From positions 1-64,000 of the forward strand of contig CAZCTW010000012.1 of the NCBI GenBank assembly GCA_964501905.1: a stretch of 64,000 nt of DNA. Direction: 5' to 3'. Source of the stretch: B69-G16 sp964501905 (GTDB lineage Archaea > Thermoproteota > Thermoprotei > Thermofilales > B69-G16). Shown here in pieces: positions 33,035 to 42,333 of this stretch. A program made the translations under genes and the position numbers. The stretch's first letter is position 1. Every line of letters begins with the position of its first letter. A model generated the notes under the pieces. That model did not search any database and was not told where the DNA came from. It saw only the letters and a program-made list of their open reading frames with translations.

Positions 33035-34060
33035 TTATTTAAAATATCTTACGGTGTATTGTATACTATTGAAATCTTTCTCAAGATCTTTGAGAGAATA
33101 GAGCCAAATATCTTCCTCTTTGCTAAATGTGAAGCCGGACCTATTGTATAGGATGTACACATTCTTCCTAGCGTTTTTCCTCCAGGGGAACTTCTCGGCT
33201 TTGGAAATTAGAGAGTAGAGGATTTTCCTATCTAAGGGTTTCTCGCTCCACTTTACCTCTGCGAAGTAGACAGTATTGGACTCTGAATCGATAGCTACGA
33301 AATCTATCTCTGTATCCTTCCGCCACCACTTACCAACCCTAGCTACTGAAATCCTCCCCTTTTTAACGAGACTTATAAATGCTGTAACGTCACCTGCTCG
33401 AATACCTGCGATGTATAGAAGTCTATACTAGACCATATGCTCTTAGAGACTTCTCTGTAGAGCCCTAGCCCTAGCAAGCCGCTATTGGGGAATACTAGGC
33501 TAAACCAGAACTTGAAGAAGTTATCTTTAAGATAGTATCTAGCTTTCCCCTTTTATTCTCCTCTAGTATCGGGTACTTCCTCTCCACTAAGTCTAGGTCC
33601 TTCTCTAAAACTCTTATATACTTGCCTATTTCGCTAGTTTTGACGCCTGCCTTATCGGCGATTTCCCCAAGCTTGGTAGCGCCACTGGCTATAGCTCTCA
33701 ACACCTGCAAATATTTAGAAGGCTCCCTGAGCTCCATTGACAAAAGCACTCTCGGCTCTTCCCTAAGCGGAGCGCCGGGCTTCAACACCAGCTCCTCTAT
33801 ATTCTCTAAAAGACTCCTATTGTCATCTAATAGAGCAAGGTATCCCGGCGTCCCCCAAAAAACCGCGTAGGCTCTAACCTTGTCGTCCTCCCTGTATTTA
33901 GCCGTAAAAAGCCTAGCCGATGCATAGTCGAATTCTTGTATTTTAATTCTCCTCCTCCCGTAAATAACAACAAGCTCTGCTCTACCACTAGAATACGCTT
34001 CTTCAAGCGCTTCCAACTCATCCTCCCGACCGGGTTTCCAAGGGAGAAGGCTGAAGCAGT
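33035..34060 (-). pseudogene. Archaeal AAA ATPase-DUF234 gene, internally deleted and frameshifted
   Basis: The start reads PGREDELEALEEAYSSGRAELVVIYGRRRI, the usual opening of archaeal ATPase-family proteins up to just before the P-loop lysine, then jumps to EFDYASARLF and KVRAYAVFWGTPGYL. So the P-loop lysine and most of the ATPase core (about 120 residues) are deleted. Near 33540 a frameshift occurs: the other frame continues YYLKDNFFKFWFSLVFPNSG. After another break near 33400 the C-terminal nuclease-like part reads DTEIDFVAIDSES then YFAEVKWSE and ends VRYFK at TAA 33035. It is a clear pseudogene. Confidence 0.8.
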
Positions 34061-34278
34061 TAGGTTTTAATTCTCAAAGTTGACGGAGTATTAATCAAGG
34101 TTAATCCAGCATGCTCATCGGTAAGCGCTAGGTTGATAACAGAGGGTTTAGGATTAGATGTTCACGACGACCTGCTAGTGATATAACCCTTAGTACTGAT
34201 ATCTTATTCTTCGCAATCATTTTCGTCCTATATACTTACGCCGTAAAAAATAAAGGACTTAAGACCGTTCTCTGGGGT

Positions 34279-35169
34279 ATGGAACCGCTAACATTGATTA
34301 CGATAATGCTGACATTGCTTCCCATAGGTTTCCTCGCCGCTCTCGTGGGGATAGGAGGTGGAACTATAGTTGTGCCGTTGTTAACACTAGTGTTTCACAT
34401 AGGCATTAAAGAGTCTATAGCCGCTGGTTCTGTGACCGTTGTGGCGACGGGCATAGCGAGCGCATCTAGATACCTTAAGCAGGGCTTAACTAACCTGAGG
34501 TTGGGCATATTTCTTAACATGAGCACGGTTATAGGAGCTATGGCAGGCGCTCTCTTCACGCTTACCGCGCCGCCTACCGTCTTATACTTTACAATGTCTG
34601 CGCTTCTGCTCTATGTCGGTATAAATCAGATAACTACGAGCAAAGCTGAGATAGCGAGAATAGAGAGCGGAAGTTTCGCGAAGATCAGAGGAGACAAGCT
34701 TGCAGGTCTTTTTAAGCTGTCCAGCTCATACTACGACAAAGCCTCCAAGAGAAAAATTGCTTATAACGTCACAAGAACCCCTGTGGGCCTTCTAGCATCT
34801 GCATTCGCTGGCTTCTTATCGGGGATGCTTGGCATAGGCGGTGGAGTATTGAAGGTCCCCATAATGAACCTTATAATGAATGTCCCTATGAAGGTGGCTG
34901 TAGCGACCAGTAAGTTCATGATAGGGATGACGGCGGCTACGGCCGCTTGCATATACATGGAAGCTGGTCGCGTGAATCCTTTCATAGTCGCACCTACAGT
35001 GCTTGGAATATCAACCGGAGCCCTCATAGGGACGAGGGTCATGAACAGAATAAGAGCAGATAGGCTCAAGGTAATTTTCGGAGCGGTGATGATATACGTC
35101 GGCTATCTAATGCTCGCTAGAGCCCTCTACGCTACTACGGGCATAGAGCTTCCAGGGTGTTTAAAATGA
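34279..35169 (+). CDS. TauE/SafE-family anion permease
   Basis: A 296-residue membrane protein with two repeats, each with the family signature: VGIGGGTIVVPLL near the start and LGIGGGVLKVPIMNLIM in the middle, and SVTVVATG / ATSKFMIGM after them. About eight helices. The family exports sulfite, sulfoacetate or related anions. The frame is open upstream and encodes another hydrophobic stretch (ILFFAIIFVLYTYAV) with no usual start codon, which might be untranslated or decayed sequence. The stop overlaps the ATG of the DUF1634 partner (ATGA). Confidence 0.88.
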   Translation: MEPLTLITIMLTLLPIGFLAALVGIGGGTIVVPLLTLVFHIGIKESIAAGSVTVVATGIASASRYLKQGLTNLRLGIFLNMSTVIGAMAGALFTLTAPPTVLYFTMSALLLYVGINQITTSKAEIARIESGSFAKIRGDKLAGLFKLSSSYYDKASKRKIAYNVTRTPVGLLASAFAGFLSGMLGIGGGVLKVPIMNLIMNVPMKVAVATSKFMIGMTAATAACIYMEAGRVNPFIVAPTVLGISTGALIGTRVMNRIRADRLKVIFGAVMIYVGYLMLARALYATTGIELPGCLK

Positions 35170-35447
35170 AGCCGGAGGAGGCTGCCCAAAGGTTATTAAC
35201 AGCAGGGCTCGCCGCTAGCATATTGCTCTTCGTAGTCGGCCTGACCGGCTACCTAGCAGTAGGGTGCGCTGACCTTCTTGGAAAAATCTTGTTAATAGCC
35301 ACCATGGTTCTCATAGCTACGCCCTTTCTCATGTTAACCGCAGTTATAGTTACACATATAGCCAGGAGGGAATTTTGTAATGCCATAATAACTATGTTCG
35401 TCTTCCTCTTAATGCTTCTGAGCCTTGTACTGGGTCTTAAGCATTAG
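35166..35447 (+). CDS. DUF1634 membrane protein, partner of TauE permease
   Basis: The protein (93 residues from ATG 35166) has three helices and the DUF1634 pattern (GLTGYLAVG, then IATPFLMLTAVIVTHI and FVFLLMLLSLVLG). It starts within the stop of the permease gene (ATGA), so translation is coupled. An upstream GTG at 35157 is possible but less likely. The function is unknown; it recurs next to TauE/SafE permeases. From 35448 to 35699 I see no other gene. Confidence 0.8.
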   Translation: MKPEEAAQRLLTAGLAASILLFVVGLTGYLAVGCADLLGKILLIATMVLIATPFLMLTAVIVTHIARREFCNAIITMFVFLLMLLSLVLGLKH

Positions 35448-35699
35448 ATCAATTCAATGTTCCGCCTTTGGCGTTACTTCACCTAGAACATCTACATCGC
35501 TTATCGTATAGACTATGTTGGAAGAGGATTACCCCATTTAATGTAAAAGTTACTGCACTCCTACCTCGGTCCTCCACGCTTAAACTTTAACCTTAACTCT
35601 TTTGGATTTTGGAGAATATCAATGCCATTAATTAAGGTAGCTTTATTCCGCCTAAGATACTTAAGAAGATTTTATACACCACCATTCCTAAGTGATATT

Positions 35700-36911
35700 A
35701 TGGTTTTAACCCAACGAGGCGGAGAAGATAGTCATGAAAGCTTTATAAATAGGCTTTTAGACTGGCTCGGGCTTCAAAGAGATATCATCGTTATGGTTGT
35801 GACCGTCTTAATCTTAACCATGGGAAATCAAATATGGTTGAGGTATACTCCCAAATACCTAGAACATCTAGGGGCGAGCGTCTTCATCATCGGATTATAC
35901 GGCTTTATAGAACGGCTCGTCGGAGCGGTCTACCAATACCCGGGCGGCACTATAGCCGATAAAATAGGCTCTAAAAACGCGCTCATACTATTCTCATTAG
36001 CCTCCATCGTCGGCTACGTCATCTACTACTTTTCGCCGAGCTGGGAATGGTTCATTCTAGGAACTTTCTTCGTTCTAGTGTGGGAGAGCATGTCCTCACC
36101 GGCAATATTCTCTCTTATAGGAGAGGTTCTCTCGAAATCTAAGCGAGCCACGGGATTTAGCGTACAATCCATACTCAAGAGAATACCCATAATACTAGCT
36201 CCGCCCATAGGAGGATACCTGGTACAAGTCTATGGGCTCAAGGAGGGGATGAAAATAGGCTTTTTAATCTCCATATTCACGGGAATGCTAGCCATAGCCA
36301 TACAGAGAAAATTCTACACGGAGGAAATAAAGAGAAAGCCTGCTGGAGGGCTCAGTCTCGTCAAGCTATGGTCGATGATGGATCGGAATCTCAAACATTT
36401 ACTAATAGCTGATATACTGGCGAGAACCGCAAGCTACATGGTTAAAGTCTACGTAGTACTCTACGTCCTCAACATTGTTGGAGCCTCGCCTTTATACTAT
36501 GGTTTTATGATATCCTTGCAGATGACTACTTCGATTCTAAGCTACTTGCCAGCGGCGAAGCTAGCGGATATATACGGCAGAAAGCCCTTCGTAGCAACTA
36601 CTTTCTTCTTCTTCGCTATATTCCCCCTCGCGCTAGTCTCGGTAAGAGATGCCTGGCTTCTGCCTCTAGCATTTATAATAGCGGGGCTTAGAGAAGTTGG
36701 GGAGCCAGCTAGAAAAGCTTTGATAGTGGATTTGGCGGGCGATGAATACAGGGGCAGGATTATAGGTTTGTATTATTTAGTAAGAGAGTTTACGACTATG
36801 CTGGCGCCGTTAATAGGCGGGTTTTTGTGGATGATGGCTCCGGAAGTTCCATTTTATGCGGCGTTTATAGCTGGGGTTTTAGGAGTAATCGTGTTTATAT
36901 ACACGAAGTGA
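35700..36911 (+). CDS. Major facilitator superfamily transporter
   Basis: A twelve-helix MFS permease of 403 residues from ATG 35700. The frame is open back to 35622, but TTTTATA (35669-35675) lies about 25 bases before ATG 35700, which fits a leaderless transcript starting there. Signature loops are GGTIADKIGSKNALIL and AKLADIYGRKPFVATT, and the motif AGLREVGEPARKALIVDL resembles multidrug/sugar exporters. The gene ends in TGA, showing that TGA is a real stop in this genome. Confidence 0.85.
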   Translation: MVLTQRGGEDSHESFINRLLDWLGLQRDIIVMVVTVLILTMGNQIWLRYTPKYLEHLGASVFIIGLYGFIERLVGAVYQYPGGTIADKIGSKNALILFSLASIVGYVIYYFSPSWEWFILGTFFVLVWESMSSPAIFSLIGEVLSKSKRATGFSVQSILKRIPIILAPPIGGYLVQVYGLKEGMKIGFLISIFTGMLAIAIQRKFYTEEIKRKPAGGLSLVKLWSMMDRNLKHLLIADILARTASYMVKVYVVLYVLNIVGASPLYYGFMISLQMTTSILSYLPAAKLADIYGRKPFVATTFFFFAIFPLALVSVRDAWLLPLAFIIAGLREVGEPARKALIVDLAGDEYRGRIIGLYYLVREFTTMLAPLIGGFLWMMAPEVPFYAAFIAGVLGVIVFIYTK

Positions 36912-37051
36912 ATCCCGATTTTCATAGTTGTTGGATTTTCTCTTGGTTTCCGGATTTAACCGTTTGGTTTCCTTAAGTTTCTTCGATTCGGATCTTCCTT
37001 TTCAGGTTTATCCTAAAATATTTGTTATTTGTATATTTTCTCGGTGATACT

Positions 37052-38503
37052 GTGAGAAAAAAGGTTTTAATAATCCTGGTGGTTGCGGGGCTTTTAATAG
37101 CTGGTTTAATAGCCTATTTCATGTTGCCGTGTGGCGAGCCAAAGCCTTTACGGCAGGTTCTACGAGAGCTGGCGGAGGAGATTAAGGAGAAGAGGGAGCT
37201 CGGGTACGACGTTATAGAGGCCGAGTACTATGCTTTATCTGCAGCGTACTATTATAGGCTTGGGGATTTGGAGAAGGCGGAGGAGCTAGCTTTAAAGGCG
37301 CGGGAATTGCTGGAGAGAGCTGAGCCGTTGCCTAGCCTACCTGGGAGGGAGTGGAGAGTAGCTGAGAGCAATGTTGAGATAGATAGAGCGCCTACAACCT
37401 GGGATTTCGTCCCAGTCGGCGCTGTCTTCGTAAAGACTAAGGGCGGCTATTTGGCTTATCCCGGGAACGATGACAAGTGGAAGCTTAGCTGTTTTATTAT
37501 GCTCGCTATGGGGAAGACGGAGGATGGGCGTGTGTTCGTCTATCAGGGCAGGCTACCGCTCATGCCCGAGGAGAGCTCTTTTAAGCCCAAGGTATACGTA
37601 GGCGGGAGGTGGATAACCCCTAGTATAGTGTTTCTGGGCCCCTTATACTTCGACGAGGGAGAGAAGTTCGGGTTGCCGACGGTGTACCAGTACGATTTAA
37701 GCGGCAGGTATCTTCAAACTCTCTCCTACGACGAGGAGAATAGAATGTGGATACACACTATCGAGAAGGTAGAGAGTGGGGAAAAGATTTTAGAGATTAA
37801 AGCTAAGGCTAGAGGAGTTCCGATGTGGCTTGGAGAGTGGAACGGCAGTTTTATAATTCACGGCGTCTACGCCCGTACCAAAGATTTCGATTTATGGGGC
37901 GGTTTCTGGGATGTATGCGAGATGGAGGCGGTCCTCAGGTATGGAGGAGAGGCTCTAAAGATAAAAGGCGTATTTATATTCGATAGGGCTTCGCACAGAG
38001 CCTACTACGGCGAGGAAAAGCCTAGGGGGAGCCCTCTATCTTTCACGTGTATGGTTATATATCAAGAGGATCTAGCGATTATGGTAGCCCACTCCCAGAA
38101 TCCCTCCCCCATCGACGCCGAGGTGAGCTTTCAACACCAACTTAGGATAAACATTTACAGTTTAAACTTGAGTATAGCTACTAGAGACTTCGAGATACGC
38201 GATGACGGCTCTATACAACCCTCCACTTTCACGCTCACGGGCAGGTTCGACGGCGGCTACTTCAACCTTACCGGGCGCGTCCTCCTGTACTGGCCCGAGA
38301 AATGGGTTGAGGGCAGAGGAACCTGGTGGAACCCCAAGAACTGCTACACTTGGGGCAGGGCTTTTACTGTGTGGACCGGCGTGGTAGTAGTGGGGGACAA
38401 AGTTATAAACGTAGATGCTTGGGGCGCCGGAGAATACACCAGGTTTGGAGAATGTAAAACGACGACGGGGTGCGAGGTTGACCACGGTTGTTGGAGAGAA
38501 TAA
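37052..38503 (+). CDS. Membrane-anchored extracellular protein of unknown function
   Basis: From GTG 37052 (GGTGAT at 37043-37048) the 483-residue protein has an N-terminal membrane helix (VLIILVVAGLLIAGLIAYFML), then a helical segment with the pattern of a tetratricopeptide-like pair (AEYYALSAAYYYRLGDLEKAEELALKA split over two helices), then a large tryptophan-rich beta domain (SFIIHGVYARTKDFDLWGG, and RAFTVWTGVVVVG). The beta part recalls lipocalin-like CrtC/AttH barrels, but I am not sure. The last 30 residues hold four cysteines (ECKTTTGCEVDHGCW) besides CYTWGR. It is likely displayed outside the cell. Confidence 0.6.
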   Translation: MRKKVLIILVVAGLLIAGLIAYFMLPCGEPKPLRQVLRELAEEIKEKRELGYDVIEAEYYALSAAYYYRLGDLEKAEELALKARELLERAEPLPSLPGREWRVAESNVEIDRAPTTWDFVPVGAVFVKTKGGYLAYPGNDDKWKLSCFIMLAMGKTEDGRVFVYQGRLPLMPEESSFKPKVYVGGRWITPSIVFLGPLYFDEGEKFGLPTVYQYDLSGRYLQTLSYDEENRMWIHTIEKVESGEKILEIKAKARGVPMWLGEWNGSFIIHGVYARTKDFDLWGGFWDVCEMEAVLRYGGEALKIKGVFIFDRASHRAYYGEEKPRGSPLSFTCMVIYQEDLAIMVAHSQNPSPIDAEVSFQHQLRINIYSLNLSIATRDFEIRDDGSIQPSTFTLTGRFDGGYFNLTGRVLLYWPEKWVEGRGTWWNPKNCYTWGRAFTVWTGVVVVGDKVINVDAWGAGEYTRFGECKTTTGCEVDHGCWRE

Positions 38504-38620
38504 CCTAGAGAATTTTTTACATTAATACTTTGAAATATCCGATAAAGTAAGTGACCGACTTTTCTGCTTTAATTTCGGCTATAAATCTTAAGGATAGAAT
38601 CTTTGGTACACAGGTCTACA

Positions 38621-39136
38621 TTAGGGGTTTTCTCGAAGAGGAGTCCAGCGGGTAATTCCGGGCAAAACGTCAAAGTCGCTATCTGCTGAAGCTATATCTC
38701 TGCATTCTATATCTATCATTAAGGCTACGTGCAGAGAGTCTCTCGGTAGTAGCGAATATTCCTTCATATATTCTACCATGTTTTCTAGGTGTATAGGTTT
38801 TATAGTTAATATTCGTAGATTTTCAATGCCTAGTATGACGCTCAACCCTTGTTCAACGTAGTCCGCCGCTTCGGATATTACTTTCCTATTCTTCTTTATG
38901 ATTTTCAACGGGTTTTCACGGTATATTTCCTCAATCCTCTTCAGCATTAGTTTATAGACTAGCTCATCTATAACTAGCGTGGAAGTATACCCTATTACCT
39001 CCCCAGATTCCACCTTTTCTAGGAAATTAGCGCATATTTCTCTAGCGTTCCTAGGGCCTCTGAGGTAAAAGTGAAATATGTTAGCGTCTATGAAGACTTT
39101 TGTGCCCTTAGGTATTCTTGCTAGGTTTCTCGGCAT
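38621..39136 (-). CDS. vapC: VapC-type PIN-domain ribonuclease toxin
   Basis: A PIN-domain nuclease with the acidic site residues in FIDANIF, VIDELVYK, LLPRDSLHVALM and IASADSDFD. VapC toxins cut tRNA or rRNA. The frame opens at 39160, but ATG 39136 has GGGGT upstream and gives the standard opening before KVFIDAN; 171 residues is slightly long for the family. It overlaps the antitoxin gene by about 29 bases, which supports coupled translation. Confidence 0.82.
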   Translation of the reverse strand: MPRNLARIPKGTKVFIDANIFHFYLRGPRNAREICANFLEKVESGEVIGYTSTLVIDELVYKLMLKRIEEIYRENPLKIIKKNRKVISEAADYVEQGLSVILGIENLRILTIKPIHLENMVEYMKEYSLLPRDSLHVALMIDIECRDIASADSDFDVLPGITRWTPLRENP

Positions 39137-39404
39137 GTTTACCCCCATATTTCTCTTCAAGGTATAATGGAAGTAGACTAGGGTCTACTATGGAGAAAAA
39201 TACCTCGTCTTCTGAAGCTTCGCCGAGTATGCCAGCGTATTCTTTAACTCTTATTTTCTTTTTAGGTTTTAGAATCGCCTTCCTATCGTCGTACATGAGT
39301 AGAAGCTCGGATCCTTCGCCTACGCCCCAGCGCTCCCTCACTTCAATAGGTAACGTTATTTGACCTCTTTTCCTAAGACGTATCTTAACGATTTTCATAT
39401 TCAA
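39108..39404 (-). CDS. vapB: AbrB/VapB-type antitoxin
   Basis: The 98-residue protein starts with an AbrB/SpoVT DNA-binding domain (VKIRLRKRGQITLPIEVRERW, then GSELLLMYDDRKAILKP). The C-terminal half (YAGILGEASEDEVFFSI) would wrap the VapC toxin encoded just downstream in an overlapping frame. The protein normally represses its own operon; a palindrome TAAGTC-T-GACTTA lies next to its TATA box. The second in-frame ATG (39398) is an equally good start. Confidence 0.82.
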   Translation of the reverse strand: MNMKIVKIRLRKRGQITLPIEVRERWGVGEGSELLLMYDDRKAILKPKKKIRVKEYAGILGEASEDEVFFSIVDPSLLPLYLEEKYGGKHAEKPSKNT

Positions 39405-39420
39405 TACTGAAGAGTCACAC

Positions 39421-39443
39421 TATAAATATATAAGTCTGACTTA
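39421..39443 (-). promoter_or_regulatory. vapBC promoter with adjoining palindrome
   Basis: On the minus strand a TATATTTATA box (39421-39430) follows a 13-bp perfect palindrome, TAAGTC-A-GACTTA (39431-39443). The palindrome covers the TFB-binding position directly upstream of the box. This is where an autoregulating AbrB-type antitoxin would bind. The evidence is only position and symmetry. Confidence 0.45.
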
Positions 39444-39577
39444 TTATTTGCTAGTTGAATTATCACGCAATATTTCAGATCGATATTCTATTTCTCCTGT
39501 TATATATTGTACGTTAAATACTGTAAAGCTCTGCAATAGCCAATTAGAAATAAATATCATGGTAAACTATCGGGATT

Positions 39578-39880
39578 CTACGATTCACGCCTAAGGTTTT
39601 TCGATAAGATGTATTTTGCTTCGGAAAGCGATATATCTTTAACAAGCACGATTTTATCTCTGGAACGCAGGCCAGAGGTTATTTCTATGCGCGACGGAGA
39701 TACTTTAAAAAGCTTGGCTAGGGCTTTAACGAGCGCTCTATTAACTCTTCCCTTAACCGGCTTCTCCCTAGTCTCGAACACTAGCACGTCCTCTAGCCTA
39801 AATCCCTCTCTTTTAGCACAAGGCTTAACATAAACTTCGACAATTACCCCGTCCTTAACCTCCCTCAGCATCGGGAACAC
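39578..39880 (-). CDS. DUF167 (YggU/UPF0235) family protein
   Basis: A 100-residue protein matching the DUF167 family: VEVYVKPCAKREGF near the start, PVKGRVNRALVKALAKLFKV in the middle, then SRIEITSGLRSRDKIVLV. These small alpha/beta proteins are widespread, with no agreed function. The gene stands alone, 80 bases from a DUF1508 gene on the same strand. Confidence 0.85.
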   Translation of the reverse strand: MFPMLREVKDGVIVEVYVKPCAKREGFRLEDVLVFETREKPVKGRVNRALVKALAKLFKVSPSRIEITSGLRSRDKIVLVKDISLSEAKYILSKNLRRES

Positions 39881-39958
39881 CTAGATATGGCTAACGCTAG
39901 TAGTTAATTATCTTCACGATACTAGAGAAAAGAGTTATAAAAAGGATGAAATTGAATA

Positions 39959-40141
39959 TTACTCTACTTCTATTATTTCAGCTGTTGAAGCATATTTTTT
40001 GACGGCTTCAATTCCCTTTAAGCAGGCTTGTTTTGTCGTGTAACTTTCACTTACTGCTACGATTTCGTTGTTTGGAGCTATCAGTCTGAAACGGTATTGG
40101 CCGCTTTTGTCTTTATAAACTTCGAAACGTTCTTTAGCCAT
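39959..40141 (-). CDS. DUF1508 (YegP) family protein
   Basis: A 60-residue protein with one YegP repeat: FEVYKDKSGQYRFRLIAPN followed by SESYTTKQACLKGIEAVKKYA. Bacterial members often have two tandem copies; archaeal ones, as here, have one. The function is unknown. GAGGAAAT lies just upstream of its ATG. The region to its right (40142-40549) is an AT-rich 408-bp gap. Confidence 0.85.
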   Translation of the reverse strand: MAKERFEVYKDKSGQYRFRLIAPNNEIVAVSESYTTKQACLKGIEAVKKYASTAEIIEVE

Positions 40142-40549
40142 GTTGATTTCCTCCTGTACATAATTAGGGTATTTCGTCGTTTAAAAACTTTATCATTCTA
40201 AATAATTAAGATTTTATTAATGGATAAAAAATTACGAAAGATAACTTTTTACTATAATAAATATTTCTTAGATTAATCCCCATCCTTTATAGAGTATATC
40301 TTATATTTATTCTGGATAAAATATTTAATTACTCCTAAATTTTTGTTATTTCTTACCAGAAATATCGATTTTAATCGAAAACCTTGGAAACAAAATACTC
40401 TTTACCTTCCAGCTAATATAACCCCAGTTACAGGTCATCAAGAAAATATACTCTTCACACTAGTTAGGAAAATGTGACGAGTTCGTTATCGATTATTCGA
40501 TATCGGATACTTTTAAATATTTCGCTAAGGGAAAATATATGGTGGTCAA
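40142..40549 (+). promoter_or_regulatory. AT-rich control region upstream of wtpA with several ATCG palindromes
   Basis: No gene is visible in these 408 bases. Palindromic sites present are TCGATT-TT-AATCGA (40365-40378), ATCGA-TTAT-TCGAT (40488-40501) and CGATATCG (40498-40505), the last continuing to ATATCGGA at 40500-40507. TTTTAAATAT (40511-40520) is a good TATA box, and GGTGGTC precedes ATG 40550. The ATATCGGA is the reverse complement of the TCCGATAT seen before AOR (13604) and at 63534. Taken together the sites may be the operator of a tungstate-responsive regulator. Confidence 0.5.
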
Positions 40550-41563
40550 ATGTCGAGAAAGGTTCTACTAGTGCTATCGATAATCGCCTGTTTACTAGTG
40601 GGGTTATCAGCTTACTCTATATTCTACAGTCCGAAAGAAAAGACCGTGCTTAAGATCTTCCACGCAGGCAGTCTCTCCTTGATGCTAGACGAGGCCGAAA
40701 AAACCTACGAGAGTTTAAAACCGAATATCGATATTCAAAGAGAACCATCAGGCAGCGTGAAGGCGGTAAGGAAAATCTCAGATTTAGGTAAACGCTGCGA
40801 TATCGTCATGGTTGCGGACTACAAGGTTATAGACAAGTATTTAGTACCAGATTACGCGGATTGGAATCTCATATTTTGTTCAAACGAGGTAGTGCTGTGC
40901 TACACGGATAAAAGCAAGTATGCCGACGAAATAAATGAGGATGACTGGTATGAGATTTTAATGCGGCCAGAGGTTAAGTACGGGTTCTCCAACCCCAACC
41001 TCGACCCCTGCGGCTACAGAGCTCTATCAATAATATACATGTCCTCCCTCTACTATAACGAAGGCTATATCTGGAGCAAGCTAGTGCTCGAGTATGTACA
41101 CAACATAAATGTCTTATCTAACGAGAACGGACACTATGTACTCTTCCCGGCGAAGCCTGATTACGTAGCTGGGGGTAAGCTTGTCCTTAGAGATAAGAGC
41201 GTAGACCTTGTCCAACTGCTTGAGGTGGGAACACTTGACTACGCGTTCGAGTACAGGAATGTAGCGGAGGAGCATGGGCTCAAGTATATACGGTTGCCGG
41301 AAGAGCTAAATCTTAAAGAAGACCCCTTCGTTAATACCTTTGTCGTTCTCTACGCGGGAGACCCGGAGAGACAGAAAACCGTCGCGATAGCTAAGATAAG
41401 ATATGGCTTAACTATACCGAAAAATTGCGAAAATTATAGCGAAGCCATAGAGTTTTTAAAATGGCTACTCTATGGAGATGGAAGAGAGATCATCGAGAAA
41501 CATGGCTTTGTCTTAATACCGTATGAATTTAAAGGAGAAGTTCCGCCTGAGTTGAGGGGCTAA
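40550..41563 (+). CDS. wtpA: Tungstate/molybdate ABC transporter substrate-binding protein
   Basis: A 337-residue extracytoplasmic binding protein. It has an N-terminal membrane/signal helix (VLLVLSIIACLLVGLSAYSI), then the WtpA pattern IFHAGSLSLMLDEAE, REPSGSVKAVRKI, and FSNPNLDPCGYRALS, which line the oxyanion site. WtpA proteins bind tungstate and molybdate very tightly. The permease starts four bases after its stop. It would feed tungsten to AOR encoded 26 kb away. Confidence 0.92.
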   Translation: MSRKVLLVLSIIACLLVGLSAYSIFYSPKEKTVLKIFHAGSLSLMLDEAEKTYESLKPNIDIQREPSGSVKAVRKISDLGKRCDIVMVADYKVIDKYLVPDYADWNLIFCSNEVVLCYTDKSKYADEINEDDWYEILMRPEVKYGFSNPNLDPCGYRALSIIYMSSLYYNEGYIWSKLVLEYVHNINVLSNENGHYVLFPAKPDYVAGGKLVLRDKSVDLVQLLEVGTLDYAFEYRNVAEEHGLKYIRLPEELNLKEDPFVNTFVVLYAGDPERQKTVAIAKIRYGLTIPKNCENYSEAIEFLKWLLYGDGREIIEKHGFVLIPYEFKGEVPPELRG

Positions 41564-41566
41564 AAT

Positions 41567-42331
41567 TTGAGCCGCGGACTCATTTTTTTCTCGGCTATAG
41601 GCTCTATCTTGGTTCTATTCTTAGCAATTCCTCTAGTTATATGCCTAGCTGCAGGTGGACCTCATGTACCTGAGATAATTAACGATGCGGAAGCTCTCAA
41701 CGCCATGTATTTGAGCTTCCACGCAGGTACCGTATCTAGCGTATTAATCGCCTTTTTAGGGACTCCTCTCGCATATCTTTTATCTAGGCGAAGAACTACA
41801 TTAACGAAAATCGTAGAAAGTTTTCTCGAAATACCGCTAGCCCTCCCGCACAGCGTCGCGGGCATAATGGTGCTACTGGCGTACAATTCTAGAGCGCCTC
41901 TAGGCTCGCTACTGGCGAACGTCGGCGTGGTGATTGAGGATAACTACTGGGGAATAGTCTTTGTCATGGCCTTCGTCTCTTCGCCCATCTTTATTACGGC
42001 TATGAGAGCCGGCTTCGACTCCGTAGATGTGGAGTTAGAAAACGTCGCTAGGACGCTCGGCGCGTCAAGCCTCAGAACATTCTTCGAAATCTCGCTACCC
42101 TTAGCCTTTAGACACTTAGTCGCCGGTTTCATACTTTCTCTAGCCCGAGCAGTCAGTGAGGTTGGCGCAGTTATGATAGTAGCTTACTACCCCAAGGTGG
42201 CGGCGACACTCGTCGTCGAGAGGTTTCTGGGATATGGATTAAGAGCCTCGCTCTCTCTTTCAGCGGCACTCGTCCTTGTTAGCTTAGCCGTCTTCGCGGT
42301 TTTACGCTTTTTATTGAAGAGTGGTGAATAG
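41567..42331 (+). CDS. wtpB: Tungstate/molybdate ABC transporter permease
   Basis: A 254-residue permease with about six helices, starting at TTG 41567 behind GAGGGGC. The conserved coupling loop that contacts the ATPase is ENVARTLGASSLRTFFEISLP, matching the EAA motif of ModB/WtpB. LPHSVAGIMVLLAY is also typical. It lies between binding protein and ATPase, in the usual wtpABC order, with gaps of three and two bases. Confidence 0.92.
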   Translation: MSRGLIFFSAIGSILVLFLAIPLVICLAAGGPHVPEIINDAEALNAMYLSFHAGTVSSVLIAFLGTPLAYLLSRRRTTLTKIVESFLEIPLALPHSVAGIMVLLAYNSRAPLGSLLANVGVVIEDNYWGIVFVMAFVSSPIFITAMRAGFDSVDVELENVARTLGASSLRTFFEISLPLAFRHLVAGFILSLARAVSEVGAVMIVAYYPKVAATLVVERFLGYGLRASLSLSAALVLVSLAVFAVLRFLLKSGE

Positions 42332-42333
42332 CT

